Source of the DNA: Rhizobium rhododendri
Lineage (GTDB): Bacteria; Pseudomonadota; Alphaproteobacteria; Rhizobiales; Rhizobiaceae
Length of the DNA: 64,000 bases
Direction: 5' to 3'
Assembly (NCBI RefSeq): GCF_007000325.2
Contig: NZ_CP117267.1
Location: 3,622,501-3,686,500, forward strand
Shown here: piece by piece, positions 53,972 to 62,532 of the stretch
Layout: each line of letters begins with the position of its first letter
How positions within the stretch are numbered: position 1 is the stretch's first letter
Translations under genes and position numbers: made by a program
The notes under the pieces: generated by a model
What the model saw: only the letters and a program-made list of their open reading frames with translations
Databases searched by the model: none
Told to the model about the DNA's origin: nothing

Positions 53972-54326
53972 GCTCGTTTTTATACCAATTCCCCATTGCC
54001 GACAACGTAACCACACTTTTTCCTCCGTGCGAAGCCAGCAATTTCCATAAAAGTTTCCATCAGGCGAAAACCAAATCACCGAAAACCCGGCCCCGACCTT
54101 CGGCGCGCGCGCGTAAGGTCGGCTTTGTGCGTTTTCGCGGGAACCTAAGCATCTTCTTAACGTTTAAATTGTCGGCATCGTAATGCCTGCCGATCCAGAA
54201 ATTTTGCAAACGGTGCATCATCTCCTTGTCGATATTTCATCGCATAATGCCGCAGCGCCTGTGCTCGACAAAGCGATGGGCGCGTTTGCCTGATCTGACA
54301 ACCAACCCAAGAACGGACCTATCCTT
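53972..54326. other. Divergent intergenic region before glgX
   Basis: 355 bp with no gene I can support. It holds a perfect EcfG box (54140-54164, listed separately) and, just upstream of it, an inverted repeat CCGACCTT (54093-54100) / AAGGTCGG (54115-54122) around a GC-rich loop. A short GGCAT-CGTA-ATGCC hairpin lies near 54173-54186. The glgX leader would be about 155 nt, unusually long for this compact window. Confidence 0.6.
54140..54164 (+). promoter_or_regulatory. EcfG promoter, perfect consensus, upstream of glgX
   Basis: GGAAC (54140-54144), 16-nt spacer, CGTT (54161-54164). It faces glgX and, through it, the topoisomerase gene. The match is complete at both boxes. Confidence 0.75.
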
Positions 54327-56492
54327 ATGAGTTTTTCATTCTCGGAACTAGACTTCATGAAGCCGGAACTCGGCGCCGAATACACCGGCGCCGGAACGCA
54401 TTTTGCGGTGTTTTCGGCCAATGCCGAGAAGATTGAACTTTGCCTCTACACGGATGACGGCAAGACGGAAACAGCCCGCATGGCGCTGCCAAAGCGGGAA
54501 GGCGATATCTGGTCGGGTTATATCGCCGGCCTCGGCCCAGGCACGGTCTACGGCTACCGCGCTCACGGCCCCTACGATCCAGCCAATGGCCACCGCTTCA
54601 ACCCCAACAAGCTGCTTCTCGACCCATACGCCAAGCAGATCATTGGTGACATAAAGTGGGATGACGCGCTCTACGGATATACGATTGGCGCCGAGGATGG
54701 CGATCTCTCGTTCGACGAGCGTGACAGCGGTCCGTTCATGGTAAAGGGCGTTGTTCAGGATTCTGATTTCGACTGGGATGGAGACAAGGCAATCCGGCGC
54801 CCCTGGACGGAAACCGTTATCTACGAAGCCCATGTCCGCGGCATGACGATGACCCACCCGGATGTTCCTGACGCCTTGCGCGGCACCTTTCTCGGCATGT
54901 GCAGCGATCCGATTATCGAGCACCTGACAAAGCTCGGCATTTCTGCCATCGAGCTCTTGCCGATCCAGTCCTTCGTCGATGACCGCTACCTCGAGGAAAA
55001 GAACCTCCGCAACTACTGGGGCTACCAGACCCTTGGCTTCTTCGCGCCGATGAACCGCTTCATGTCGAGCAACAAGATCACCGAAATCAAGACGATGGTG
55101 CGCAAGTTCCACGCCGCCGGCATCGAAGTGATCATGGACGTCGTCTACAATCACACTGCAGAGGGTTCCGAACGCGGACCTACGATGAGCTTCAGGGGGC
55201 TGGACAACCAGAGCTATTATCGCCTGTCGCCGGACGATCAGCGCCACACCTTTGATACCACGGGCACCGGCAACACCCTGAACGTGTCGCATCCGATGGT
55301 GCTGCGCATGGTGCTCGACAGCCTTCGCTACTGGGTCGGCGTCATGCACATTGACGGTTTCCGCTTCGATCTGGCGAGCACGCTCGGCCGCGAGGAAATG
55401 GAGTTCGACCGCCAGGGCGGCTTCTTCGACGCAATTCGCCAGGATCCGGTCCTCGCCGGCGTCAAGCTGATTGCCGAGCCGTGGGACATCGGCGAGGGCG
55501 GTTATCAGGTTGGCGGCTTCCCCTATCCCTTCCGCGAATGGAACGACAAGTTCCGCGACACCGTCCGGACCTACTGGACAGGCGAGGGCGGTCAGATTTC
55601 AAAGCTTGCGACGCGTCTCGCCGGCTCGGCAAGGCAGTTCAACCACTCCGACCGTGGCGCTACCACGTCTATCAACCTGCTTAGCGCCCATGACGGCTTC
55701 ACATTGATGGACACCGTGTCGTTCAACGAGAAGCACAATGAGGCCAACGGCGAAAACAACAATGACGGCCATTCCGACAATCACTCGGACAACATGGGCG
55801 TTGAGGGCGCGACAGACGATCCCGAGATCAACGCTGCCCGCGCCCGTCGCCGTCGCAACATGATCATGACGCTGATGCTGAGCCAGGGCGTGCCGATGAT
55901 TGTCGGTGGCGATGAAGTCGGCAACAGCCAGGGTGGCAACAACAACGCCTATTGCCAGGACAACGAGATCGGCTGGACGGACTGGAACGGTCTGAAAGAT
56001 CCCTTCCTCGAATTCTGCCAAAAGGCCGTCGCCTTCAGGAAGGCTCATCCCGTCCTTCGCCAGGAGCGCTTTCTGACCGGTGACACCTCGGAAGACGGTC
56101 GCGCTGAGATCGCCTGGTTCAAGCCCGACGGCAACCAGATGGACGACGGCGCCTGGGATGATGGCGAATTGCGCGTCCTGGGTGTCTACATCGGTAAGAG
56201 TGTCCATGCTACCGATAGCGAAGTCCTCGACGACCTGTTCATGGTGTTCAATGCGGGCGGCGACTGTGAATTCCATCTTCCTGAATTGGGGGAGGGTGAA
56301 AAATGGTGCCGCGTCGTGGATACTGGCACGGAAGAAACCTTCAAAACCCATGAGGTTGAAAACACGGTTGTCGTCTACGCCGCGAGTGTCGCGGTATTCG
56401 CACCGAAAGCCGATGAGCCGGATCAGCCGAAGACTGCCGAGCGCAAGCGTTGGTTCCACTTTGGTCGTCAGGCTCAACCCGACAGGAAATAG
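54327..56492 (+). CDS. glgX: Glycogen debranching enzyme GlgX
   Basis: A 721-residue GH13 isoamylase-type enzyme. It has an N-terminal carbohydrate-binding module (about 10-130), then DVVYNHTAEG, GFRFDLAS with the nucleophile Asp, LIAEPWDIG with the acid Glu and LLSAHDGFTL. GlgX removes short side chains from glycogen during breakdown; the released malto-oligosaccharides can feed TreY. ATG 54327 matches the family start (PGAEYTGAGTHFAVFSANA-like sequence follows). It stands 12 bp before the topoisomerase gene. The last 25 residues are charged and variable. Confidence 0.94.
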   Translation: MSFSFSELDFMKPELGAEYTGAGTHFAVFSANAEKIELCLYTDDGKTETARMALPKREGDIWSGYIAGLGPGTVYGYRAHGPYDPANGHRFNPNKLLLDPYAKQIIGDIKWDDALYGYTIGAEDGDLSFDERDSGPFMVKGVVQDSDFDWDGDKAIRRPWTETVIYEAHVRGMTMTHPDVPDALRGTFLGMCSDPIIEHLTKLGISAIELLPIQSFVDDRYLEEKNLRNYWGYQTLGFFAPMNRFMSSNKITEIKTMVRKFHAAGIEVIMDVVYNHTAEGSERGPTMSFRGLDNQSYYRLSPDDQRHTFDTTGTGNTLNVSHPMVLRMVLDSLRYWVGVMHIDGFRFDLASTLGREEMEFDRQGGFFDAIRQDPVLAGVKLIAEPWDIGEGGYQVGGFPYPFREWNDKFRDTVRTYWTGEGGQISKLATRLAGSARQFNHSDRGATTSINLLSAHDGFTLMDTVSFNEKHNEANGENNNDGHSDNHSDNMGVEGATDDPEINAARARRRRNMIMTLMLSQGVPMIVGGDEVGNSQGGNNNAYCQDNEIGWTDWNGLKDPFLEFCQKAVAFRKAHPVLRQERFLTGDTSEDGRAEIAWFKPDGNQMDDGAWDDGELRVLGVYIGKSVHATDSEVLDDLFMVFNAGGDCEFHLPELGEGEKWCRVVDTGTEETFKTHEVENTVVVYAASVAVFAPKADEPDQPKTAERKRWFHFGRQAQPDRK

Positions 56493-56504
56493 CAGGCAGC
56501 TTCG

Positions 56505-57539
56505 ATGAGCGAAATATCGATCACAGATCTTGGTCTTGTGTATGTGAACGACAGCGAACCTGGTATACGCCGCCATCGAAGAGGCACAGGCTTTTCCTAC
56601 AGGCTGCCGGACGGCAGCGTGCTCAACGACGCGGTCCATCGCAAGCGGATCGCGTCGCTCGGTCTTCCGCCCGCCTATGACAATGTCTGGATCTGCCTGC
56701 AGGAAAACGGCCACCTGCAGGCAACCGGCATGGATGCGCGCGGACGCAAGCAGTACCGCTACCACAAGGAGTGGCAGTCGCACCGGAGCGTGGAGAAATT
56801 CCACCAGCTCATCGAATTCGGTCAGGCATTACCGAAAATGCGCCGCGCCGTCCTGCGTCACCTCGATGGTGGCATGGATGACATCCACGGTGTCCTTGCT
56901 GCGTTGGCCACGTTGCTCGACGAGGCCCATCTGCGCGTGGGCAATCAGAGCTATGCGCGCGAAAACGGCACCTATGGCGCGACCACTCTTCTGAAACGCC
57001 ACCTTAAACTCAACGGCGGGCGTATCGAGCTTCGGTTCATCGCCAAGGGTGGCAAGAGGGTGCAGCGGAGCCTGAAACATCCGCGTCTGCAAAGGATGCT
57101 GGAAGAGATCGCCGATCTGCCCGGTCGCCAGTTGTTTGCTTGGAAAGACGAACACGGGTTGCTGAGACCAATCGATTCGGGCCGCCTCAATCTTTACCTC
57201 GGAGAAATCTCCGGCCTTTCCGTCTCGGCAAAGACATTTCGAACCTGGGGTGGCTCGCTCGCCGCCTTCACCTCCGCCCGCAATGCGCTGGAAAAAGGCA
57301 TGCGGCCGACGGTCAAGGAAATGTCCGAGGCGTCTGCCGAGGTGCTCCACAACACGCCGGCAATTTCACGTTCGAGCTACATACATCCGTCGATAATTGC
57401 TCTTGCAGACAAGCAGCATTCTCTCGACGAAGAGGTCTTCGCGCCCCTCGTCGAACCCCTGCGTGGTCTTCGGGCTGACGAAAACCGATTGCTCGATTTT
57501 CTGATCAGGCGCAGTGAAGAGAGCAGTCCATCGGCATAG
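56505..57539 (+). CDS. DNA topoisomerase IB (poxvirus/eukaryote type)
   Basis: A 344-residue type IB topoisomerase, the short poxvirus-like kind found in many bacteria. The active site is complete: LRVGN (Arg144), KGGK (Lys184 region), FRTWGGS (Arg246), LHNTPAISRSSYIHP with the catalytic Tyr292. It relaxes supercoils by a transient 3'-phosphotyrosine link. It follows glgX by 12 bp and precedes the small gene and ku, so it may share the stress control of its neighbours. AGGCAGC lies about 7 nt before ATG 56505. Confidence 0.92.
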   Translation: MSEISITDLGLVYVNDSEPGIRRHRRGTGFSYRLPDGSVLNDAVHRKRIASLGLPPAYDNVWICLQENGHLQATGMDARGRKQYRYHKEWQSHRSVEKFHQLIEFGQALPKMRRAVLRHLDGGMDDIHGVLAALATLLDEAHLRVGNQSYARENGTYGATTLLKRHLKLNGGRIELRFIAKGGKRVQRSLKHPRLQRMLEEIADLPGRQLFAWKDEHGLLRPIDSGRLNLYLGEISGLSVSAKTFRTWGGSLAAFTSARNALEKGMRPTVKEMSEASAEVLHNTPAISRSSYIHPSIIALADKQHSLDEEVFAPLVEPLRGLRADENRLLDFLIRRSEESSPSA

Positions 57540-57554
57540 TAGGTCTTGGCTCCA

Positions 57555-57579
57555 GGAACCATTTGCCCCTGCAGCAGTT
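57555..57579 (+). promoter_or_regulatory. EcfG promoter match upstream of the small gene and ku
   Basis: GGAAC (57555-57559), 16-nt spacer, AGTT (57576-57579), one base from consensus. It lies in the 71-bp gap after the topoisomerase gene, about 31 bp before the ATG at 57611. Confidence 0.6.
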
Positions 57580-57610
57580 GCAACCTGAACAATGCGTTGT
57601 GGAGGTAGTG

Positions 57611-57862
57611 ATGAAAGACGTCCAAGACAGCAAGGCCTCCAGGCAGCCGGATCCCCGCGATCGTTTGATAGTCGCGCTTTACGCGCAGCTAAAGGCGGAA
57701 CGTGAAACCCGCGAGGCGCTGGAATGGCTCATCCATAACGGCACCTTGTCGAGCGCGGTTCTGGAGGCGGTCGCTGGCGATGCCGTGCCCGCTGCCAGCA
57801 GTGACGAGCTGGCTGCTGTCGAAAAGATCGTCGCCTTAGACAACCGTCGTCGCGGACACTGA
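57611..57862 (+). CDS. Small hypothetical protein upstream of ku
   Basis: An 83-residue charged, mainly helical protein (for example 'LIVALYAQLKAERETREALEWLI'). I recognise no family. ATG 57611 is chosen because GGAGG lies about 5 nt upstream; the frame continues upward to 57563 but into the promoter match. The stop is 2 bp before the ku start, so the two are surely co-translated. It could be a Ku accessory factor or simply a stress gene. Confidence 0.65.
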   Translation: MKDVQDSKASRQPDPRDRLIVALYAQLKAERETREALEWLIHNGTLSSAVLEAVAGDAVPAASSDELAAVEKIVALDNRRRGH

Positions 57863-57864
57863 TC

Positions 57865-58698
57865 ATGACAGCACGAGCAAGCTGGAAGGGGCAGTTGACC
57901 ATCGGCGCACTAAGCTGCTCGGTAGGGCTCTACACTGCGGTATCGTCCTCCGAACGTCTTTCATTCCACATCATCAATCGCAAGACCGGCAATCGCGTCG
58001 AGCGCCAGTTCGTCGACAGCGAGACAGGCAAGCCCGTGGAGCGGGACGATCAGATCAAAGGCTACCTGCTGGACGATGGTGAGTACCTCGTCATGGAAGG
58101 CGACGAGCTCGCCTCGATAGTGCCCGAAAGTGATAAGGTCCTGTCGATCGAAAGCTTTATCGGCTGGGACGATATCGACCGGCTGTATTTCGACAGACCC
58201 TATTTCCTGATCCCGGTCAGTGACGATGATCGCGAGGTCCTGGCGCTGGTGATCGAAGCGATGAATCGGGAAAAGGTTGCCGCTCTCGCCCACGCTGTCC
58301 TATTCCGCCGGTACCGGACGCTGCTGGTTCGTCCCTATGAAAAAGGTCTCGTCGCCACGATGCTCAATTTCGACTACGAGGTCCGTTCCGAGGCCGATGC
58401 CTTCGAGGATATACCCGAGCTCGAGGTGACAGGGGAAATGCTGGAGCTGGCAAGCCACATCATCGATACCAAGAAGGGCACCTTCGACGCCTCCGCCTTT
58501 GACGACCGATACGAAGAGGCATTGGTGGAACTGGTCAAGGCGAAGGTGGAGGGCAAGCCTCTGCCGAAGAAGCCGCCAGTAAAAGAAGAGAAGGTCGTCG
58601 ATCTCATGCAGGCCTTGCGCGAGAGCGCGGGCATGGCGAAGCCCAAGCCCGGGGCAAAGACAAAGAAAGCGCCAGCGCAGACAAAGAAAGCCGGCTAA
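57865..58698 (+). CDS. ku: Ku protein, non-homologous end joining (first copy)
   Basis: A 277-residue bacterial Ku. It has 'ASWKGQLTIGALSCSVGLYT' at the start, 'HIINRKTGNRVERQFVDSETGKPV' in the beta-barrel, and an Ala/Lys-rich C-terminal tail (KPKPGAKTKKAPAQTKKAG) that could bind DNA. Bacterial Ku homodimers hold broken DNA ends and recruit the ligase LigD, which is not in the window. It is convergent with a second Ku gene 17 bp away. The start is coupled to the preceding small gene. Confidence 0.95.
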   Translation: MTARASWKGQLTIGALSCSVGLYTAVSSSERLSFHIINRKTGNRVERQFVDSETGKPVERDDQIKGYLLDDGEYLVMEGDELASIVPESDKVLSIESFIGWDDIDRLYFDRPYFLIPVSDDDREVLALVIEAMNREKVAALAHAVLFRRYRTLLVRPYEKGLVATMLNFDYEVRSEADAFEDIPELEVTGEMLELASHIIDTKKGTFDASAFDDRYEEALVELVKAKVEGKPLPKKPPVKEEKVVDLMQALRESAGMAKPKPGAKTKKAPAQTKKAG

Positions 58699-58715
58699 TC
58701 AGTTCTTTGGCCGAG

Positions 58716-59522
58716 TTATCGCCCCTTGGGTGTCTGGTTTGCTTCGATGCTCTTCTTCAGCGCATCCATGATGTTGATGACGTTGCCAGATGTCGCGGGA
58801 GCTTCTTTGCAAGCAGGTGCCGGCTTCTTGCCGCGTCCCTTTTTCTTCGCCTTGATCAATGCTGCGAGTTTGTCTTGGATAGGGTCGAGCGTCAACTCGG
58901 GAGACCAGTCCACCTTGCGCTTTTCGATCAGCGTCTTCATCAGGACAAGTGCCTCTGCTTCCGGCTTTTCTGCCACTGCAAAGGATTTGTCCGGCTCACG
59001 CACCTCGTCGCCATAACGCAGCGTCCAGAGGACAATGCCGTTGCCGCTCGGCTCCAGCAACACAGCACGCTCGCGCCGGTTCAGCACAAGGCGCGCGATC
59101 CCGACCACCCCGCTGGCCTTCATGGCCTCCCGAATGACGCAGAAGGCTTCCAGACCCACCTTGTCCTCAGGCGCCAGAAAATGCGGAGCGTCGTAGTAGA
59201 TCCAGTCGATCGAGTTTTTTGGCACGAAGGTGTCGATACTGATGGCGCGATTGCTTTCGAGGGCGACAGCCTCGATCTCCTCGTCCTCGAGGAAGATGTA
59301 ATCGTCGTCGCCGCGCTCGTAACCCTTCACCTGCTGATCGTCTGGCACAGGCTTGCCGGTGCCGGAATCGATGTAGTGGCTTTCCAGCCGGTTTCCACTC
59401 TTCCGATTGATCACATTGAACCTGATCTTGGCATTGTCCGTCGTCGCCGGCGTCAGCGATACCTGGCAGGTCACCAGGGAGAGTTTCAAATAGCCTTTCC
59501 AGTATCGGGGCTGTTTTGCCAA
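58716..59522 (-). CDS. ku: Ku protein, non-homologous end joining (second copy)
   Basis: A 268-residue Ku of the same family: 'RYWKGYLKLSLVTCQVSL', 'NVINRKSGNRLESHYIDSGTGKPV', and a short basic C-terminus. It shares the core of the first copy but differs clearly through the domain, so the two are old paralogues, as in Sinorhizobium meliloti, which has several ku genes. The start is TTG 59522 with GGAGA about 6 nt upstream; no ATG is in frame before the next stop. Convergent with the first copy. Confidence 0.94.
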   Translation of the reverse strand: MAKQPRYWKGYLKLSLVTCQVSLTPATTDNAKIRFNVINRKSGNRLESHYIDSGTGKPVPDDQQVKGYERGDDDYIFLEDEEIEAVALESNRAISIDTFVPKNSIDWIYYDAPHFLAPEDKVGLEAFCVIREAMKASGVVGIARLVLNRRERAVLLEPSGNGIVLWTLRYGDEVREPDKSFAVAEKPEAEALVLMKTLIEKRKVDWSPELTLDPIQDKLAALIKAKKKGRGKKPAPACKEAPATSGNVINIMDALKKSIEANQTPKGR

Positions 59523-59546
59523 AATCTGTCTCCATCCCTTTCGCGA

Positions 59547-60281
59547 CTACGCGATGTCCTGATCCAGCTCGGGGTAGTGTCGGAATATGCCGTCCTCGTT
59601 GAACGGGAGGCGCCTCTCGGATTGCAGGTAACGTGCGATGTTGGGTCTCTGGGCGACAGCATCGCGAAGCGCGATCAGCAAAGGATATCGAGGGGCGTAG
59701 CCTTTCATGGCGCGCGGAAACGCATAAGTCAGGCCTTCGACGACCTGGAACAGAGACAGGTCCACATAACTCAGCGATGGCCCCACGCTGTATGTGGGGC
59801 CGGAAGTATTCGCCTTCAGGATACGCTCGAAATAGCCGAGGTACTTCGGAATGCGTTCCTGGATGAAAGCTTCCGCCCGCAGCTTTGCCGCGTCTTTCTG
59901 GTCTTCGTAATATTGCGATGTGGAGATTGGGTGGTGCGTGTCGTGAACCTCGGACACGAGGTCCGTGATCGTCAGCTGCAAGCCGTTGGCAACAAACCGT
60001 TGCTCGTCTCCCGCCGGCGCCAGGCCGAGCTTCGGCCCCAGATAAAGAAGGATATTGGCAACATGCGACACGAAGAGCTCGCCATCCTTCAGGAACGGCG
60101 GTGAGAATGGAATCTGGGGGCGCTTTTCACGCTTCATAATCTCCAGCATGGCACCCGTTCCCCGGCCGGGACCGTCGGCGCGGGTCACATCGACGTAGTC
60201 AGCGCCAGCTTCTTCCAAGGCGAGGCGGACAAACTCACCGCGGCCTTGTAGTCCGTCCCAGTAATATAACTCATAAGTCAT
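59547..60281 (-). CDS. Glutathione S-transferase family protein
   Basis: A 244-residue protein with a GST-like N-terminal thioredoxin fold (YELYYWDGLQGRGEFVRLALEEAGADY; the Tyr-Tyr pair is the likely glutathione site) and an all-helical C-terminal domain (SYVDLSLFQVVEGL). It resembles the sigma/alpha-like bacterial GSTs; the substrate is unknown. I start at ATG 60281, where the family begins; ATG 60299 adds six residues. It is 24 bp before the second ku gene on the same strand, so they may share a transcript. Confidence 0.85.
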   Translation of the reverse strand: MTYELYYWDGLQGRGEFVRLALEEAGADYVDVTRADGPGRGTGAMLEIMKREKRPQIPFSPPFLKDGELFVSHVANILLYLGPKLGLAPAGDEQRFVANGLQLTITDLVSEVHDTHHPISTSQYYEDQKDAAKLRAEAFIQERIPKYLGYFERILKANTSGPTYSVGPSLSYVDLSLFQVVEGLTYAFPRAMKGYAPRYPLLIALRDAVAQRPNIARYLQSERRLPFNEDGIFRHYPELDQDIA

Positions 60282-60386
60282 CGAATCTCGCCATGTCATT
60301 GGGTCGTTTGGGTCGCCGCTGCAGACCTTCGGACCCGCTGAAAAACTGGTGCTTAACGGATGACCGTGCAGTTTACGGAGGTGGGG

Positions 60387-60653
60387 CTACGCTTTCGCAG
60401 TCACATCCTTCTTGGTCGACCGCTTCGGCGAAAGGGCTGGCGCTGGTGTTGACCCATTGGCTTTTGCCGCCTTGGAAGAGGTGGTCTTTGCTTTCGGCTT
60501 CACGGCAAGGCCGTGTGGCGCCGTCGTTTCCATGACGGCCCTTTCCTTGGTCGCCTGTTCCCAGTGGATTGAGTCTCTCCCTGTTGGATAGCCTTCCTCT
60601 TCCCAGAGTGCGTAAGCGCGTTTCATAATCCATTCGTCTCGGGATTCCGTCAT
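60387..60653 (-). CDS. DUF2934 small stress-type protein
   Basis: An 88-residue protein with the DUF2934 core 'WIMKRAYALWEEEGYPTGRD' near the N-terminus and a Lys/Ala/Ser-rich low-complexity tail. Its function is unknown. ATG 60653 has AAGGAG 7 nt upstream, which decides the start over the longer open frame to 60854. An EcfG-type promoter match lies 30-55 bp upstream; DUF2934 genes are often found in general-stress regulons of rhizobia. Confidence 0.82.
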   Translation of the reverse strand: MTESRDEWIMKRAYALWEEEGYPTGRDSIHWEQATKERAVMETTAPHGLAVKPKAKTTSSKAAKANGSTPAPALSPKRSTKKDVTAKA

Positions 60654-60683
60654 CGCTTTTCTCCTTGGCAGCTTGGAAAGTTT

Positions 60684-60708
60684 AACTTCTTGGGAAATGC
60701 AAAGTTCC
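60684..60708 (-). promoter_or_regulatory. EcfG promoter match upstream of the DUF2934 gene
   Basis: On the - strand GGAAC (60708-60704), 16-nt spacer, AGTT (60687-60684). The ATG at 60653 is 30 bp downstream, an ideal distance, with AAGGAG between. One base from consensus. Confidence 0.7.
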
Positions 60709-60941
60709 AGCTCCGCTGACACGTCTGTTGGATATCGGGTCGCAGCGTCGCGATGGCGCTGCCAGAACTGGGGCGATATTGGGACCAGGGAAACCCGCTC
60801 GTCGCGAACATCAGGTCGCATCAACATTGCCGCAAAATCAATATGAGCCGGCAATGGCGCTTGTTCAATTCAAAAACGTAATCCCTCGTTTTTTGCAGTG
60901 CAAAACCGCCCCTCTACACCCCGCTCCCCTCAACCCTTCGA

Positions 60942-60969
60942 TTGCGCACAATTCCGGCACCGTTATAGT
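60942..60969 (+). promoter_or_regulatory. Promoter-like TTGCGC-N16-TATAGT abutting the cls start
   Basis: TTGCGC (60942-60947), 16-nt spacer, TATAGT (60964-60969). The cls ATG begins 6 nt after the -10 box, and no Shine-Dalgarno sequence precedes it, so if the promoter is real the message would be leaderless. Confidence 0.45.
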
Positions 60970-60975
60970 CGCCCG

Positions 60976-62439
60976 ATGTTCAGCATTATCATTGCCTACT
61001 GGCCCCATATCCTTCTCTTTCTGTCGGTTGCCATGGGTGCAACTGCGGCTATTCATGCCGCCATGACGAAGGAAGACGTGCGTGCCGCCATCGGATGGGT
61101 CGCTCTCATCGTCTTGTCTCCCATCGTCGGTGCGCTTCTATACGCGGTCGCGGGTATCAACCGCATCCGGCGGGCGGCGCTGACATCCCAGCGAGACATG
61201 CTTTTCAGGCAGGAAACGCGCAGTGAACTGGCGATCTTCGAAGCTGACAGCGAGGCGCTGCGGATTGCCTATGGGCAGCGTTTTGGCGCGATGAAGGTGC
61301 TGGGAGATCGCGTCACCCGCCATCCCATGACCAGTGGCAATTCCATCAAGATGCTGGAGGGCGGCGATGTCGCCTACCCGGCGATGCTGGAGGAAATCAA
61401 TGCCGCGGAGCGCAGCATCATCCTCGAAACCTACATCTTCGATCGCGATCCCATCGGGCTGAGGATCGCCGATGCGCTGATTGCTGCCGTCCGGCGCGGA
61501 ATCACTGTTCGCGTGCTGATCGATGCCGTCGGCGCCCGCTATTCGGTGCCAAGCATCATGGGCCACTTGAAGGAGGGTGGGGTTACGGTCGACGTCTTCA
61601 ACGGCAATGTCATCATTGGCCTCCGGCTGCCCTATGCCAACCTCAGAACCCACCGCAAGATCCTGATCGTCGACGGGCGCGTAGCGTTAACCGGCGGCAT
61701 GAACATCCGGAAGGGCTTCACGACAGAGTTTGCCGGCGAACAGGCTGCCCACGATGCGCATTTCCGCGTCACCGGTCCGGCCGTCGCAGACCTGTTCCAC
61801 ACCGCGTCCGAAGACTGGCGTTTTGCCACCGGGGAAATCCTCCAGGGCGATGAATGGCGAATGGCAGAGCAGCAGAGGGATCCGGATGCACCGATCCTGA
61901 TGCGCATCGTCTCATCCGGTCCAGACCGGAGCCTCGAGACTAACCACAAGATGCTGATTGGCGCGTTTTCAGTCGCCCGCAGCTCGATCCTGATCATGTC
62001 CCCCTATTTTCTGCCGGATCGCGAATTGATCAGCGCCCTGATCACGGCAGCGCGACGCGGCGTAACGGTCGATATCGTCGTGCCTGCGGCCAATAATCTG
62101 GTGCTCGTCGACCGCGCCATGACAGCGCAGTTCGATCAGATGCTGAAGAACTACTGCCGTATCTGGCGCGCGAAAGGCGCTTTCAATCATTCAAAGCTGC
62201 TGTCGATCGACGATGTCTGGGCCTATGTCGGCTCGTCCAATCTGGATCCTCGTTCGATGCGGCTGAACTTCGAGGTCGATATGGAGGTCATCGACCGGAG
62301 TTTCGCAAAGAAGATCGGCGACCATATCCGCGAAGTCCTGTCGACTTCGGAGCAGGTCGAGCAGCATGCGCTGCGCAAGAGACCGTTCCTGGTGCGGTTG
62401 CTGGAAAAGGTCCTCTGGCTCGGATCACCTTTTCTTTAG
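60976..62439 (+). CDS. cls: Cardiolipin synthase (phospholipase D superfamily)
   Basis: A 487-residue membrane enzyme. Two N-terminal hydrophobic segments (about 3-28 and 37-60) are followed by two HKD domains: HRKILIVD (His226, Lys228, Asp233) and HSKLLSID (His405, Lys407, Asp412), then SSNLDPRSMRLNFEVD. It joins two phosphatidylglycerols to form cardiolipin, or acts on related phospholipids. ATG 60976 is chosen because the first membrane helix begins there; there is no ribosome site. The EEP-family gene follows 93 bp later. Confidence 0.9.
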   Translation: MFSIIIAYWPHILLFLSVAMGATAAIHAAMTKEDVRAAIGWVALIVLSPIVGALLYAVAGINRIRRAALTSQRDMLFRQETRSELAIFEADSEALRIAYGQRFGAMKVLGDRVTRHPMTSGNSIKMLEGGDVAYPAMLEEINAAERSIILETYIFDRDPIGLRIADALIAAVRRGITVRVLIDAVGARYSVPSIMGHLKEGGVTVDVFNGNVIIGLRLPYANLRTHRKILIVDGRVALTGGMNIRKGFTTEFAGEQAAHDAHFRVTGPAVADLFHTASEDWRFATGEILQGDEWRMAEQQRDPDAPILMRIVSSGPDRSLETNHKMLIGAFSVARSSILIMSPYFLPDRELISALITAARRGVTVDIVVPAANNLVLVDRAMTAQFDQMLKNYCRIWRAKGAFNHSKLLSIDDVWAYVGSSNLDPRSMRLNFEVDMEVIDRSFAKKIGDHIREVLSTSEQVEQHALRKRPFLVRLLEKVLWLGSPFL

Positions 62440-62532
62440 CGCCAAACGGGCATTGGGGACTGGCGGTCGCGTCGGCCGGCCCTATAGTCGGGAGAAGCGA
62501 CATCGCGGTCGCCTGCAAGCTGGTCGAGTGAA

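Larger units (their letters stand above)
60654..60975. other. Divergent gap between the DUF2934 and cardiolipin synthase genes
   Basis: 322 bp without a supportable gene. It holds the EcfG-type box for the DUF2934 gene (60684-60708) and, at its far end, a promoter-like pair for cls (60942-60969). The remaining stretch shows open frames on both strands with no family similarity or ribosome site. Confidence 0.5.

Noticed and set aside
53972..54060. AACG near 54003 as part of a stress promoter for the metallo-hydrolase
   Set aside because: The sequence 16 nt further on is not GTTCC; only one half of the motif is present.
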